DNA of 64,000 bases from Bosea sp. RAC05 (GCF_001713455.1 NZ_CP016464.1:1412001-1476000); one strand, 5' to 3'. Counted from the stretch's first letter, positions 37,694 through 46,580 are shown. Translations and numbers: made by a program. Notes: a model not told the origin generated them from the sequence alone.

Positions 37694-37722
37694 GGTCGTC
37701 TCCCTCGTCATTCCTGCTCACC

Positions 37723-37809
37723 GTCATTGCGAGGAGCGTAGCGACGAAGCAATCCAGGGGGGCGTCGAGCGCGGCCGCTCCTGGATTGCTTCGCGATGCT
37801 CGCAATGAC
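37723..37809. repeat. Compound palindromic intergenic element (copy C, GTCATTGCGAGG type)
   Basis: An 87-base inverted repeat. The left end GTCATTGCGAGGAGCGTAGC and right end GATGCTCGCAATGAC are complementary over most of their length. Inner arms GAAGCAATCCAGG and CCTGGATTGCTTC are perfectly complementary. It lies between gcdH and the aldehyde dehydrogenase gene. The motif differs from copies A, B and D, so this is a second repeat type, and could fold as a long hairpin. Confidence 0.85.
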
Positions 37810-37833
37810 GGTGTGGTTCCTCGGCTTGGTTCG

Positions 37834-39354
37834 TCACGCACCCACATCGAAGCTGACGCCCTGCGCCAGCGGCAATGTCGTGCCGTAATTGAGCGTATTC
37901 GTGGCCCGGCGCATATAGGCCTTCCAGGCGTCGGAGCCGGCCTCGCGGCCGCCGCCGGTTTCCTTCTCGCCGCCGAAGGCCCCGCCGATCTCGGCGCCGG
38001 ACGGGCCGATATTGACGTTGGCGATGCCGCAGTCCGAGCCTTCGCCCGAGATGAAGGTCTCGGCCTCGCGCATGTCGAGCGTGAAGATCGAGGAGGACAA
38101 CCCGGCGCCCACCGCGTTCTGGATCGCGATCGCCTCGTCCAGCGTCTTGTACTTCATGACGTAGAGGATCGGCGCGAAGGTCTCGCGGGCGACCGGGCCG
38201 GTCTGCGCGGGCATCTCGACGATCGCCGGGCGGACATAGAAGCCCCCCGTCCCGACCGTGACGCGCTCGCCGCCATGGACGGTGCCGCCGGCCGCCTTGG
38301 CTTCCGACAGCGCCGCCTGCATGCCCTTGAAGGCGGCCTCGTCGACCAGCGGGCCGACCAGCACGCCGGCTTCGCGCGGATCACCGATTGTCACCGAGCC
38401 ATAGACCTTGATGAGCTTGGGGATCAGCGCGTCATAGACGCTCTCATGCACGATCAGGCGGCGCAGCGTGGTGCAGCGCTGGCCGGCGGTGCCCATGGCC
38501 GCAAAGGCGATGCCGCGCAGCGCGAGGTCGAGATCGGCCGACGGCGCCACGATCGCGGCATTGTTGCCGCCGAGTTCGAGGATGGCGCGGGCGAAGCGGG
38601 CGGCGAGCTTCTGGCCGACCTCCTGGCCCATCCGGGTCGAGCCCGTAGCCGAGACGACCGGCACGCGGTGATCCTGCACGAGAATGTCGCCGATCTCGCG
38701 ACCGCCGATCAGTACTTCCGACAGGCCGGCGGGCGCCTCGGGGCCGAAGCGCTTCATCGTCTTCTGGACGATCGCCTGGACGGCGAGCGCGGTCAGCGGG
38801 GTCTTCTCCGAGGGCTTCCAGACCACGCTGTCTCCGCAGACGAAGGCGAGCGCGGCGTTCCAGGACCAGACCGCGACGGGGAAGTTGAAGGCCGAGATCA
38901 CGCCGCAGACGCCGAGCGGATGCCAGGTCTCCATCATGCGGTGGTTGGGCCGCTCGGTCGCGATCGTCAGGCCGTAGAGCTGGCGCGACAGGCCGACGGC
39001 GAAGTCGCAGATGTCGATCATCTCCTGGACCTCGCCGAGGCCCTCGGACGTCACCTTGCCGGCTTCCATTGTCACCAGCAGGCCGAGATCGTTCTTGGCC
39101 GCGCGCAGTTCCTCGCCGAGCAGGCGCACGAACTCGCCACGGCGCGGCGCCGGCACCTTGCGCCAGGCCAGGAAGGCGGCGTGCGCCCGGCCGATCGCGG
39201 CCGAGGCCTCGGCGGCGCTCGTCTCCCGCAGCGTCGCGACGCTCTCGCCCGTGATGGGCGAGCGGGCGGCGAGACCGGCGGCGGCGAAGGCGGCATCCGT
39301 GACGCCGAGGCGCTTCAATAGCGCGAGCACGTCCTGGGGGAGGGGAGAGGTCAT
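37834..39354 (-). CDS. amaB: Aldehyde dehydrogenase, ALDH7 type (aminoadipate semialdehyde/piperideine-6-carboxylate dehydrogenase)
   Basis: An NAD-dependent enzyme of 506 residues of the ALDH7A1/antiquitin branch. It oxidises 2-aminoadipate 6-semialdehyde, formed from pipecolate or saccharopine, to 2-aminoadipate. The catalytic cysteine is in GTAGQRCTTLRRL and the general base glutamate in ILELGGNNAAI; MMETWHPLGVCGVISAFNFPVAVWSWNAALA and VNIGPSGAEIGGAFGGEKETGGGREAGSDAWK are strongly ALDH7-like. The start at 39354 (MTSPLPQDVLALLKRLGV) has an AGGAC upstream. It is the first gene of a run with gcdH and the CoA-transferase, divergent from a LysR gene. Confidence 0.92.
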   Translation of the reverse strand: MTSPLPQDVLALLKRLGVTDAAFAAAGLAARSPITGESVATLRETSAAEASAAIGRAHAAFLAWRKVPAPRRGEFVRLLGEELRAAKNDLGLLVTMEAGKVTSEGLGEVQEMIDICDFAVGLSRQLYGLTIATERPNHRMMETWHPLGVCGVISAFNFPVAVWSWNAALAFVCGDSVVWKPSEKTPLTALAVQAIVQKTMKRFGPEAPAGLSEVLIGGREIGDILVQDHRVPVVSATGSTRMGQEVGQKLAARFARAILELGGNNAAIVAPSADLDLALRGIAFAAMGTAGQRCTTLRRLIVHESVYDALIPKLIKVYGSVTIGDPREAGVLVGPLVDEAAFKGMQAALSEAKAAGGTVHGGERVTVGTGGFYVRPAIVEMPAQTGPVARETFAPILYVMKYKTLDEAIAIQNAVGAGLSSSIFTLDMREAETFISGEGSDCGIANVNIGPSGAEIGGAFGGEKETGGGREAGSDAWKAYMRRATNTLNYGTTLPLAQGVSFDVGA

Positions 39355-39463
39355 GATGCGTCCTGGGCGAGGCTCGGCCGGATGGATGTCAGGCCAGCGA
39401 GAATGCCCTCTTACGCCCTGCGCGGGCAACCGATATGTTCTCACGACTTGATGAGAAGGGCTC

Positions 39464-40378
39464 ATGAACCTCGAGATCGTGCCAGGGCGCCTCACCGTGC
39501 CGTCGCTGTCGGCTTTGGCGGCCTTCGAGGCCGCGGCGCGCCATGGCAGTTTCACCCGTGCGGCGGAGGAGCTGAGCCTGACCCAGGGCGCCGTCAGCCG
39601 GCAGGTCGCGCATCTCGAGACGGTGCTGGGTGTCGCCCTGTTCCAGCGCGCGAGACAGCGCGTTGCGCTGACGCCGGCGGGCGCCGCCTACGCCGCCGAG
39701 ATCCGCGACGGACTTTCGCGGCTGGCGGCGGCCACCGTCTCGACCATGGCCTTCCGGGGCGCGGGCGGTGTGCTGAACCTCGCCATTCTCCCGACCTTCG
39801 GCACGCGCTGGCTGATCCCGCGCCTGCCGCGCTTCACCGAGGCGCATCCCGGCATCACCATCAACTTCACCACGAAGCTCGTGCCCTTCGACTTCGCGCG
39901 CGAGCCGCTCGATGCGGCGATCCATTTCGGCGATCCGGTCTGGCCCGGCGCGCGGCTGCACCGCCTGATGGGCGAGGAGATCGTGCCCGTCGCGGCGCCC
40001 GGCCTGGTGGCGCGCCTGGGCTTGACGGAACCCGCCGACATGCTCAGGGGCTCCCTCCTGCAGCAATCGACGCGGCCCCGCGCCTGGGCGAACTGGCTGG
40101 AGCAGCAGGGGCTGCCGCCACAGCGGGCGCTGATGGGGCCGCGCTTCGAGCAGTTCGCCATGGTGTCCCAAGCGGCCGTCGCCGGTCTCGGGCTGGCCAT
40201 CGTGCCGCGTTTCCTGGTCGAGGAGGAACTCCGCTCCGGCTCGCTGGTCATTCCCTTCGATCGGCCTGTCACCGGCACGGAAGGCTACTACCTGGTCTAT
40301 CCCGAGACCCGCGCGGAACTGCCGGCGGTCGCGGCCTTCCGCGACTGGCTGCTGGCCGAATGCGAGATGGCAAGCTGA
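39464..40378 (+). CDS. LysR-type regulator (GcvA-like), likely of the lysine locus
   Basis: A regulator of 304 residues. The helix-turn-helix is LSALAAFEAAARHGSFTRAAEELSLTQGAVSRQVAHLE, and the effector domain begins near residue 95 (LNLAILPTFGTRWLIPRLPRF), typical of GcvA-type LysR proteins. The 109-base space to amaB, transcribed the other way, makes it the probable regulator of that operon. GAGAAGGG precedes the ATG. It could also control the FOXRED1-like gene that follows after 88 bases on the same strand. Confidence 0.93.
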   Translation: MNLEIVPGRLTVPSLSALAAFEAAARHGSFTRAAEELSLTQGAVSRQVAHLETVLGVALFQRARQRVALTPAGAAYAAEIRDGLSRLAAATVSTMAFRGAGGVLNLAILPTFGTRWLIPRLPRFTEAHPGITINFTTKLVPFDFAREPLDAAIHFGDPVWPGARLHRLMGEEIVPVAAPGLVARLGLTEPADMLRGSLLQQSTRPRAWANWLEQQGLPPQRALMGPRFEQFAMVSQAAVAGLGLAIVPRFLVEEELRSGSLVIPFDRPVTGTEGYYLVYPETRAELPAVAAFRDWLLAECEMAS

Positions 40379-40466
40379 CTCGACAAGTTTCGCCGGCCAC
40401 GCCATTCATGCGCAGCGTTCATCAACCGGGTCGCAGCGCGCACCCGTCTCTGGCTTGGGACCCGCC

Positions 40467-41690
40467 ATGTCGTCTTCGTCCGAATCCGCCGACGTCGTCA
40501 TCTGCGGCGGAGGTGCCCTCGGCTCCTCGGTCGCCTATCACCTCGCCGCCGATCCGGGTTTCAGGGGCAGGATCGTCGTCGTCGAGAAGGACCCGACCTA
40601 TCGCTACGCCGCCTCGGCGCTGTCGGCCGCGTCGATCCGCCAGCAATATTCGAGCGCGGTGAACATTCGCATCTCGCTGCACGGCATCGATTTCCTGCGC
40701 AACATCGGCACCCGGCTCGCCGTCGAAGGCGAGGCGCCGGTCATCGATCTGCACGAGGGCGGCTATCTCTATCTGGCGGGCGAGGAGGGGGCTCCCGTGC
40801 TCGCCGCCAACCAGGCGCTGCAGGCCGCTGAGGGCGCCGATATTGCACTTTATGCTGCACCCATGCTGCGCAGCAAATTTCCCTGGATGAACACCGAGGA
40901 CATCGCCTGCGGCAGCTTCGGCGTCAGCGGCGAGGGCTGGTTCGACGGCTGGGCCTTGTTGCAAGCGTTTCGCAAGAAGGCGCGGTCGCTCGGCGTCGAA
41001 TACCGCCAGGGCGAGGTGGCCCGGTACATGGTCGAGGACGGCCGTGTCACCGGCGTCGCACTCGCCGATGGCAGCCGCATCGCCTGCGGCGCGGCGGTCA
41101 ATGCGTCGGGCACGCATGGCGCCCGCCTCGCCGCCACGGCCGGCGTGACGATCCCCGTGCGGTCGATGAAGCGCTATGTCTTCTCCTTCCTCTGCAAGGG
41201 CGAGGTCGACAACTGCCCGCTGCTGATCGACCGCAGCGGCTCCTGGTGCCGGCCCGAGGGCAAGCGCGGCAGCGACGGCCAGCTCTTCATCGGCAGCTGC
41301 TCGCCGCTGACGCCCGAGCAGGACCGGGAGTGGATCGAGACCGACGTGGATGTCGAGGATGTCGACTGGGGCTTCTTCGAGGAGGTCGTCTGGCCGGCGC
41401 TCGCCCACCGTGTCCCGGCCTTCGAGCAGATCCGGCCCGGCCGGGCCTGGGCGGGCCCCTATGACATGAACGAGCTCGACCACAACGCCATCGTCGGCCC
41501 GGCGGTCGGCCTCTCGGGTCTCTACCTCGCCAACGGCTTTTCCGGCCATGGCCTGCAGCAGGCGCCGGCGGTGGGGCGCGGTCTCGCCGAGCACATCCTG
41601 CATGGCGGCTATCGCAGCCTCGACCTGTCCGATCTCGGTCATGAGCGTATCGTCGCCGGGCAGCCGCTGCTGGAAACCAACATTATTTGA
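40467..41690 (+). CDS. FAD-dependent oxidoreductase, FOXRED1-like
   Basis: A flavoprotein of 407 residues of the DadA/sarcosine-oxidase superfamily. Its N-terminal dinucleotide motif is VVICGGGALGSSVAYHLA. Several segments recall human FOXRED1 rather than bacterial amino acid oxidases: SIRQQYSSAVNIRISLHGIDFLRNI, LRSKFPWMNTEDIA, GEGWFDGWALLQAFRKKA, WAGPYDMNELDHNAIVGP, NGFSGHGLQQAPAVGRGLAE, and the extreme C-terminus ETNII. FOXRED1 is a mitochondrial complex I assembly factor whose catalytic role is unclear. Here it sits beside aminoadipate-semialdehyde and glutaryl-CoA dehydrogenases, so oxidation of an amino or imino acid of lysine breakdown, such as pipecolate, is a reasonable guess. Start ATG at 40467; ribosome site weak. 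Confidence 0.85.
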   Translation: MSSSSESADVVICGGGALGSSVAYHLAADPGFRGRIVVVEKDPTYRYAASALSAASIRQQYSSAVNIRISLHGIDFLRNIGTRLAVEGEAPVIDLHEGGYLYLAGEEGAPVLAANQALQAAEGADIALYAAPMLRSKFPWMNTEDIACGSFGVSGEGWFDGWALLQAFRKKARSLGVEYRQGEVARYMVEDGRVTGVALADGSRIACGAAVNASGTHGARLAATAGVTIPVRSMKRYVFSFLCKGEVDNCPLLIDRSGSWCRPEGKRGSDGQLFIGSCSPLTPEQDREWIETDVDVEDVDWGFFEEVVWPALAHRVPAFEQIRPGRAWAGPYDMNELDHNAIVGPAVGLSGLYLANGFSGHGLQQAPAVGRGLAEHILHGGYRSLDLSDLGHERIVAGQPLLETNII

Positions 41691-41701
41691 TCGGGCCTGC
41701 C

Positions 41702-42208
41702 ATGATCGACACGAGCTATGTCCGCACCATGGCGCGCTACAACGCCTGGCAGAACCGCAGCCTCTTCACGGCGGCAGCGACGCTCGACGACGCGGCGCGG
41801 CGGCAGGATCGCGGCGCCTTCTTCGGTTCGATCCACGGCACGTTCTGCCATCTGCTCTGGGGCGACCGGATGTGGCTTTCGCGCTTTGCCGGCACGCCCA
41901 AGCCGACCCAGCGCATCCATGAATCCGCCGACCTCGTCGCCGACTGGGACGATCTCGTCGCCCAGCGGCAGGCCTTCGACGGTACGATCGCTGAATGGGC
42001 GCGTGACCTGTCGGCCGAATGGCTGGCCGGCGATCTCGTCTGGTTTTCCGGCGCGATGCAGCGCGAGATGCGCAAGCCCCGCGCGCTGCTGGTCGTCCAG
42101 CTGTTCAACCACCAGACCCATCATCGCGGCCAGGTCCATGCCATGCTGACGGCGGCCGGCGCGAAGCCGGACGACACCGATCTGATGCTGCTGGAGCCGG
42201 AAGCCTGA
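41702..42208 (+). CDS. DinB family protein
   Basis: A 168-residue four-helix-bundle protein of the DinB/YfiT superfamily. Metal-binding histidines are in HGTFCHLLWGDRMW and in LFNHQTHHRGQVHAML. The aromatic-rich N-terminus MARYNAWQNRSLF is typical. Members include metal-dependent thiol transferases (bacillithiol, mycothiol and others), but this subgroup is uncharacterised; the name comes from a DNA-damage-induced Bacillus gene. It starts 11 bases after the FOXRED1-like gene and is probably co-transcribed, so a link to that enzyme is possible. Confidence 0.92.
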   Translation: MIDTSYVRTMARYNAWQNRSLFTAAATLDDAARRQDRGAFFGSIHGTFCHLLWGDRMWLSRFAGTPKPTQRIHESADLVADWDDLVAQRQAFDGTIAEWARDLSAEWLAGDLVWFSGAMQREMRKPRALLVVQLFNHQTHHRGQVHAMLTAAGAKPDDTDLMLLEPEA

Positions 42209-42352
42209 GCGGCGGCCGGGCTGGGCGCGCGCGCCGCGACGGCCGCTTGCAGCCAGGTGCCACCTGCCGCGCAAAGCAGCATGACGGCATGATCGACCTT
42301 TGCTACGATCCCGCAGCGTCAACCAGCGATGGTCGGCAGGGGAGGGTGGTCG

Positions 42353-45124
42353 ATGGCCTGCTCGTTCTCAAAGATCGCATCGCTCGCCGCGCTGCCGCTG
42401 GTCGCGGCCCTGTCCGTCTCTCCCACACAGGCCTTGGCCCAGAAGGCCGAGACCGTTACGCTCTGCAGGGCCGAGAAGACCGAGCGGGCGATCGCCGCCT
42501 GCACCACGATCATCAAGGGGCGTGGGGACCGCAAGGTAAAGGCCTCGGCGCTGCTCAGCCGCGCCCAGGCCTACTGGGCCCTCAACCGCCTGGCCGAGGC
42601 CGAGAAGGATTACAGCGAGACGATCAAGCTCGCTCCCAGCGCGATGGCCCTCTATCGCGACCGCGCCCAGATCCGCTTCGGCTTGGGCAACACGGCAGGC
42701 GCGATGGCGGACTTCACCACAGCGCTCGAGATGGCGCCCTTCGACGCCGACAACTACGCCAATCGCGGCTATCTGAAGATGCTGCAGTATGACTTCGCCG
42801 GAGCGGGCGCCGATCTCCGGCAGGGCCTGTTCTGGCAGAAGGACCATCCCCGCAGCGCCTATACGCTTGGGCTGCTGCATTATTCGACCGGTCGCTATGG
42901 CGATGCCGTCGAGCAGATCGACAGGGCCCGCGCCGCCGGCTTTCGCGGCCCCGAGGCCTTCATCACCAAAGCGCGCAGCCTGTTTTATCTCGGCACCTTC
43001 GATCCAGCGATCCGCGAAGCGACGGAGGGGCTGCAGGCCTTTCCGACCCAGTCCAGCCTCACCGAAATCCGCGCCCGGGCGCGTCTGGCCCGGCGGGATC
43101 TCGAGGGGGCGCTGGCGGACGCCGACGCCGTCATTCAGGCCGCCCCGCGCTTTGGCCGTGCCTATGCCACGCGCGCCGCGATCCGGCTGGCGATGAAGGA
43201 TGTCGCCGCGGCGACCGCCGACGCCGACAAGGCGATCGAACTCGATCCGTCGCTGTTCGACGCCCATGAGCTCAAGGCCGACATCCTGCTGACGTCGGGC
43301 AACGAGGCGGCGGCCCGAGCGGTCCTTGCCGCCTCGGCCGCGCGTACCGATGCGAAGATGGGCTACGACATCGCCTCGCGTGCCCGCCACGCCGCCCGTG
43401 TCGCGGAACTCGACAAGCCCAAACCGATCCTCGTTACCGATCTGGGCGAGGCCGAACTGAAGGCGCGCTGTGACAAGCGCGACGATCCGCTGCGGCTCCA
43501 GAGTTGCAACCGGCTGGTCGAGACCGCGACGACGCCGCAGGAGCGGGCCGACCGGCTGATCCTGCGCTCGCGGGCGCGCCCTTTCGCCGAGCAGCTGGGC
43601 GATCTCGATCTCGCCGTCGCCGCGGCGCCGGATCACCTCCCGGCGACGATCGCCCGCGCCTACGCACACATGGCGACCTATCGCTACGATGCCGATCTGA
43701 AACCCTATGAGCGGGCCTGGGCGGACGCCGACAGCGCCGTGCGTCGTGCGTCCCCCGGGGCACCGGCGTACGAGGAAGCCCTGCTGACGCGTGCGACGGC
43801 GGCTCAGGGCAAGGGCGATTACGAGGCGGCCATCGCGGACCTGACCGAGATCCTGAAGCGCGAGGGGGCGGCTCCCTATGCCCTCGAAATGCGCGGGACC
43901 ATGCAGCTGATGGCCGGCCGCGCCGCAGCGGCGCTGGCCGACCTGAGAGAAATCCGGCGGGTGGTGCCCGATGACCGCCGCCGGTTTCTCAATGACGATG
44001 ATCTCGTCATCGCCCTCATCGAAACCGGCAACACCGATGAAGCGTTGGCCATGCTCGATGGCCAGCCGCAGGGCCATCTTGGCAACGAGACGACGCGTCA
44101 GGCGCTGCGCGCGCGGGCCCTGCTCGCTCGTGGCGATGCGGCTGCGGCACGTGAAGTCGCTTCGGCTGCCCTCACGGCCAATCGCGCCCACAGCGGCGCC
44201 AGCGCCGTCCGCGGGATCGCCTCCGCCCAACTTGGGAATGCCCTCGAAGCGGTTGCCGACCTGACCGCCGCAATCGACGAGACGGTCGCGATCCCTCTCA
44301 AAGCTGCGAGCATGGGCATCACGCCTGGGCACATGGCGAATCTGTTCCTGTATCGCGGGCTCGCGCGTGTTCAGCTGAACCAGTCCCGGGCCGCCCATGC
44401 CGATTTCGGCGAGGCGATCCGGCGCATGCCCGATCGCGCGCGCGCCTATGGCGAACGCGCCAGACTGTCCCTCGCCGCCGACAATCCTGCCGCACTGACC
44501 GATATCGCGATGGCGCTGCGCATCGAGCCCAATGAGCCGCGCTGGCTGGCGCTCGCCGCGCGCATCCATCTCGCGACGGGCGATCTCGCCGCGACCGAGC
44601 GGTTCGCCGGCCTGGCCCTGGCGGCTCCCGCCCCGGAGCCGGGCCTGCTTGTGCTGCGCGCGAAAGCCCGGCTCGGGCTGCGCAATTTCGGCGGCGCAGC
44701 GGAGGACACGACGGCGCATCTGGCTTTGCGCGCGACGGATACAGAAGCGCTGCTGATCCGGATCGAGGCACGGACGGGGCAGGGCGATCTGAAGGCGGCG
44801 CTGGCCGATGCGGAGGCGGCTCGCAATGTTCGCAGCGACGACGCCCGGATTCTGCTGGCGCTGGCCGAACTGAGACGCCGCAACGGTGACGCGCCGGGCG
44901 CCATCGGCGCGTTCGAGGATGCGGCAGGGAGGCCCGACGCCGCCCTGCTCGCCAACAAGCGGCTGGGCGATCTCTATGCCGAGATCGCCTCGGACCAACT
45001 GGCGCTGGGCTATTACGCCAAGGCGCTCGAACAGCCGGTCCGAACACCCGACGACGAGGCATTGCGTGCCCAGGCTCGCGCCGCGCGGGACGCGCTCATC
45101 CGGAAAATGGCGGCACCGAAATAG
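42353..45124 (+). CDS. Large secreted TPR-repeat protein
   Basis: A protein of 923 residues made almost entirely of tetratricopeptide-like helix pairs. It starts with a signal peptide (MACSFSKIASLAALPLVAALSVSPTQALAQ). Repeated units such as ALLSRAQAYWALNRLAEAEKDYSETIKLAPS, AMADFTTALEMAPFDADNYANRGYLKML and NLFLYRGLARVQLNQSRAAHADFGEAIRRMP are visible over the whole length. It is probably a periplasmic scaffold or assembly factor; no enzyme domain is seen. ATG at 42353 has GGGGAGG at good spacing; an ATG at 42329 is less likely. No obvious operon partner. Confidence 0.88.
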   Translation: MACSFSKIASLAALPLVAALSVSPTQALAQKAETVTLCRAEKTERAIAACTTIIKGRGDRKVKASALLSRAQAYWALNRLAEAEKDYSETIKLAPSAMALYRDRAQIRFGLGNTAGAMADFTTALEMAPFDADNYANRGYLKMLQYDFAGAGADLRQGLFWQKDHPRSAYTLGLLHYSTGRYGDAVEQIDRARAAGFRGPEAFITKARSLFYLGTFDPAIREATEGLQAFPTQSSLTEIRARARLARRDLEGALADADAVIQAAPRFGRAYATRAAIRLAMKDVAAATADADKAIELDPSLFDAHELKADILLTSGNEAAARAVLAASAARTDAKMGYDIASRARHAARVAELDKPKPILVTDLGEAELKARCDKRDDPLRLQSCNRLVETATTPQERADRLILRSRARPFAEQLGDLDLAVAAAPDHLPATIARAYAHMATYRYDADLKPYERAWADADSAVRRASPGAPAYEEALLTRATAAQGKGDYEAAIADLTEILKREGAAPYALEMRGTMQLMAGRAAAALADLREIRRVVPDDRRRFLNDDDLVIALIETGNTDEALAMLDGQPQGHLGNETTRQALRARALLARGDAAAAREVASAALTANRAHSGASAVRGIASAQLGNALEAVADLTAAIDETVAIPLKAASMGITPGHMANLFLYRGLARVQLNQSRAAHADFGEAIRRMPDRARAYGERARLSLAADNPAALTDIAMALRIEPNEPRWLALAARIHLATGDLAATERFAGLALAAPAPEPGLLVLRAKARLGLRNFGGAAEDTTAHLALRATDTEALLIRIEARTGQGDLKAALADAEAARNVRSDDARILLALAELRRRNGDAPGAIGAFEDAAGRPDAALLANKRLGDLYAEIASDQLALGYYAKALEQPVRTPDDEALRAQARAARDALIRKMAAPK

Positions 45125-45231
45125 GCGCTCCGCGCTTTTTGCGCAGCCCCGCTGGCAGCGATGCGCTTCCGATCTGCTGGCACGTTGTCTAAGGTCCAGA
45201 CTAGTCCCGTCCGGAACCATGAGAACGAGCG

Positions 45232-46440
45232 ATGAGCGCGATGACGCCCGAGGAAGCCAAGGTCACAGCCTGGCTCGCCGACCGCAAGGACGCGATGGTC
45301 GCGCTGCTGCGCGAGATGGTCGATACCGATTCCGGCTCCTACGACAAGGAGGGCGTCGATCGCGCCGGGCAGGTGCTCGCCCGTTTCCATGAGCGCAACG
45401 GGCTCGACGTCGAGATCATTCCCGATGGCCGCTATGGCGATGCGGTGAAGGCGCGCCTGCCGAACCCCACCGCCAATGACCAGCGCCCGGTGCTGCTGCT
45501 CGGCCATCGCGACACCGTCTTCCCCAAGGGCGAGCCGAGGCGACGGCCGTTCTCGATCAAGGATGGCCGGGCCTATGGGCCGGGCGTCGCCGACATGAAG
45601 GCGGGTCTCGTCATCGAGGCCTTCGTCGCTGCGGCCTTCGCCGAGTGCGGCGGCCTCTCCGCACCGCTGACGATGCTGACGACGAGCGACGAAGAGATCG
45701 GCTCGCCCTCCTCGCGCCCGGTGATCGAGGCGGCGGCGCGCGAATCACGCTGCGTCTTCAACGCTGAGCCCAGCCGCCTGCCGGTCGGCAGTGATTTCGC
45801 CCGCGACCGGCGCCAGTCGGTCACCAGCGGCCGCAAGGGCGGCGTCTTCATGCGGGCCGAGTTTACCGGCAAGCCCGCCCATTCCGGCGCGAATTACGAG
45901 AAGGGCGCCTCGGCCATCGTCGATCTCGGCCACAAGATTCCCAAGCTCCAGGGCCTCACCGATCTGGAGAAGGGCATCACGGTCAATGTCGGGCTGATCG
46001 GCGGCGGCCAGACGGTCAACACGGTCGCGCCCCATGCCTGGTGCGAGATCGACCTGCGCTATGTCACGGCTGCCCAGCGCAGCGCGCTGGTGGAGGCCAT
46101 CCGCAGCATCGTCGAGACGCCGATCGTTCCGGGCACGGGCGCCGTGCTCTCGATCAAGGGCGAGTTCCTGCCGCTGGAAGGAACATCGGAGTCGCAGAAG
46201 CTGTTCGAGACCTATCGTGCGGCGTCGGCCGGCCTCGGCATCGCGACGATCGCCGAGTTCACCGGCGGCTGCGCCGATTCCGGCTTCACCGCGGCGCAGG
46301 GCTGCCCGACGCTGTGCAGCGTCGGCCCCATCGGCGGCATGGCCCATACGCCCGACGAGTTCCTCGAGGTCGAGAGCATCGTGCCCGCGGCGCAGGTGCT
46401 GGCGCTGTCGGTGATGCGCGCGGCCAAGCTGATGGAGTGA
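45232..46440 (+). CDS. M20 family metallopeptidase (glutamate carboxypeptidase-like)
   Basis: A two-zinc hydrolase of 402 residues. Metal ligands and catalytic residues fit the carboxypeptidase G2 branch: GHRDTVF, then YGPGVADMKAGLV (bridging Asp), TSDEEIGS (catalytic Glu), FNAEPSR, and the C-terminal GGMAHTPDE His. The dimerisation lid is in GKPAHSGANYEKGASAI. It probably removes C-terminal glutamate or similar acyl groups in the cytosol; no signal peptide is seen. Start ATG at 45232. It stands alone between the TPR gene and a palindromic repeat. Confidence 0.93.
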   Translation: MSAMTPEEAKVTAWLADRKDAMVALLREMVDTDSGSYDKEGVDRAGQVLARFHERNGLDVEIIPDGRYGDAVKARLPNPTANDQRPVLLLGHRDTVFPKGEPRRRPFSIKDGRAYGPGVADMKAGLVIEAFVAAAFAECGGLSAPLTMLTTSDEEIGSPSSRPVIEAAARESRCVFNAEPSRLPVGSDFARDRRQSVTSGRKGGVFMRAEFTGKPAHSGANYEKGASAIVDLGHKIPKLQGLTDLEKGITVNVGLIGGGQTVNTVAPHAWCEIDLRYVTAAQRSALVEAIRSIVETPIVPGTGAVLSIKGEFLPLEGTSESQKLFETYRAASAGLGIATIAEFTGGCADSGFTAAQGCPTLCSVGPIGGMAHTPDEFLEVESIVPAAQVLALSVMRAAKLME

Positions 46441-46463
46441 GGCCGTTCGGGCACCTCTTCGTC

Positions 46464-46554
46464 GTCATGGTCGCCTTTGTGGCGACCATCCACGTCTTCG
46501 CTGGTCGAGCGCCGAGTTCAAGATGTGGATGCTCGGGACAAGCCCGAGCATGAC
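46464..46554. repeat. Compound palindromic intergenic element (copy D)
   Basis: Begins GTCATGGTCGCC and ends CCCGAGCATGAC. Two 23-base palindromic modules (ATGGTCGCC/GGCGACCAT and ATGCTCGGG/CCCGAGCAT) are separated by about 45 bases. It has the same architecture as copy B with diverged stems that keep base pairing. It lies between the convergent M20 and GH15 genes. Confidence 0.8.
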
Positions 46555-46580
46555 GGCGGTGGGCTGTGGGCTGACGGTCG

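Noticed and set aside
42368..45220. A 950-codon minus-strand frame opposite the TPR gene
   Set aside because: Composition is shadow-like (Arg, Gly, Gln rich), with no recognisable domain, while the plus strand has a signal peptide and TPR repeats.
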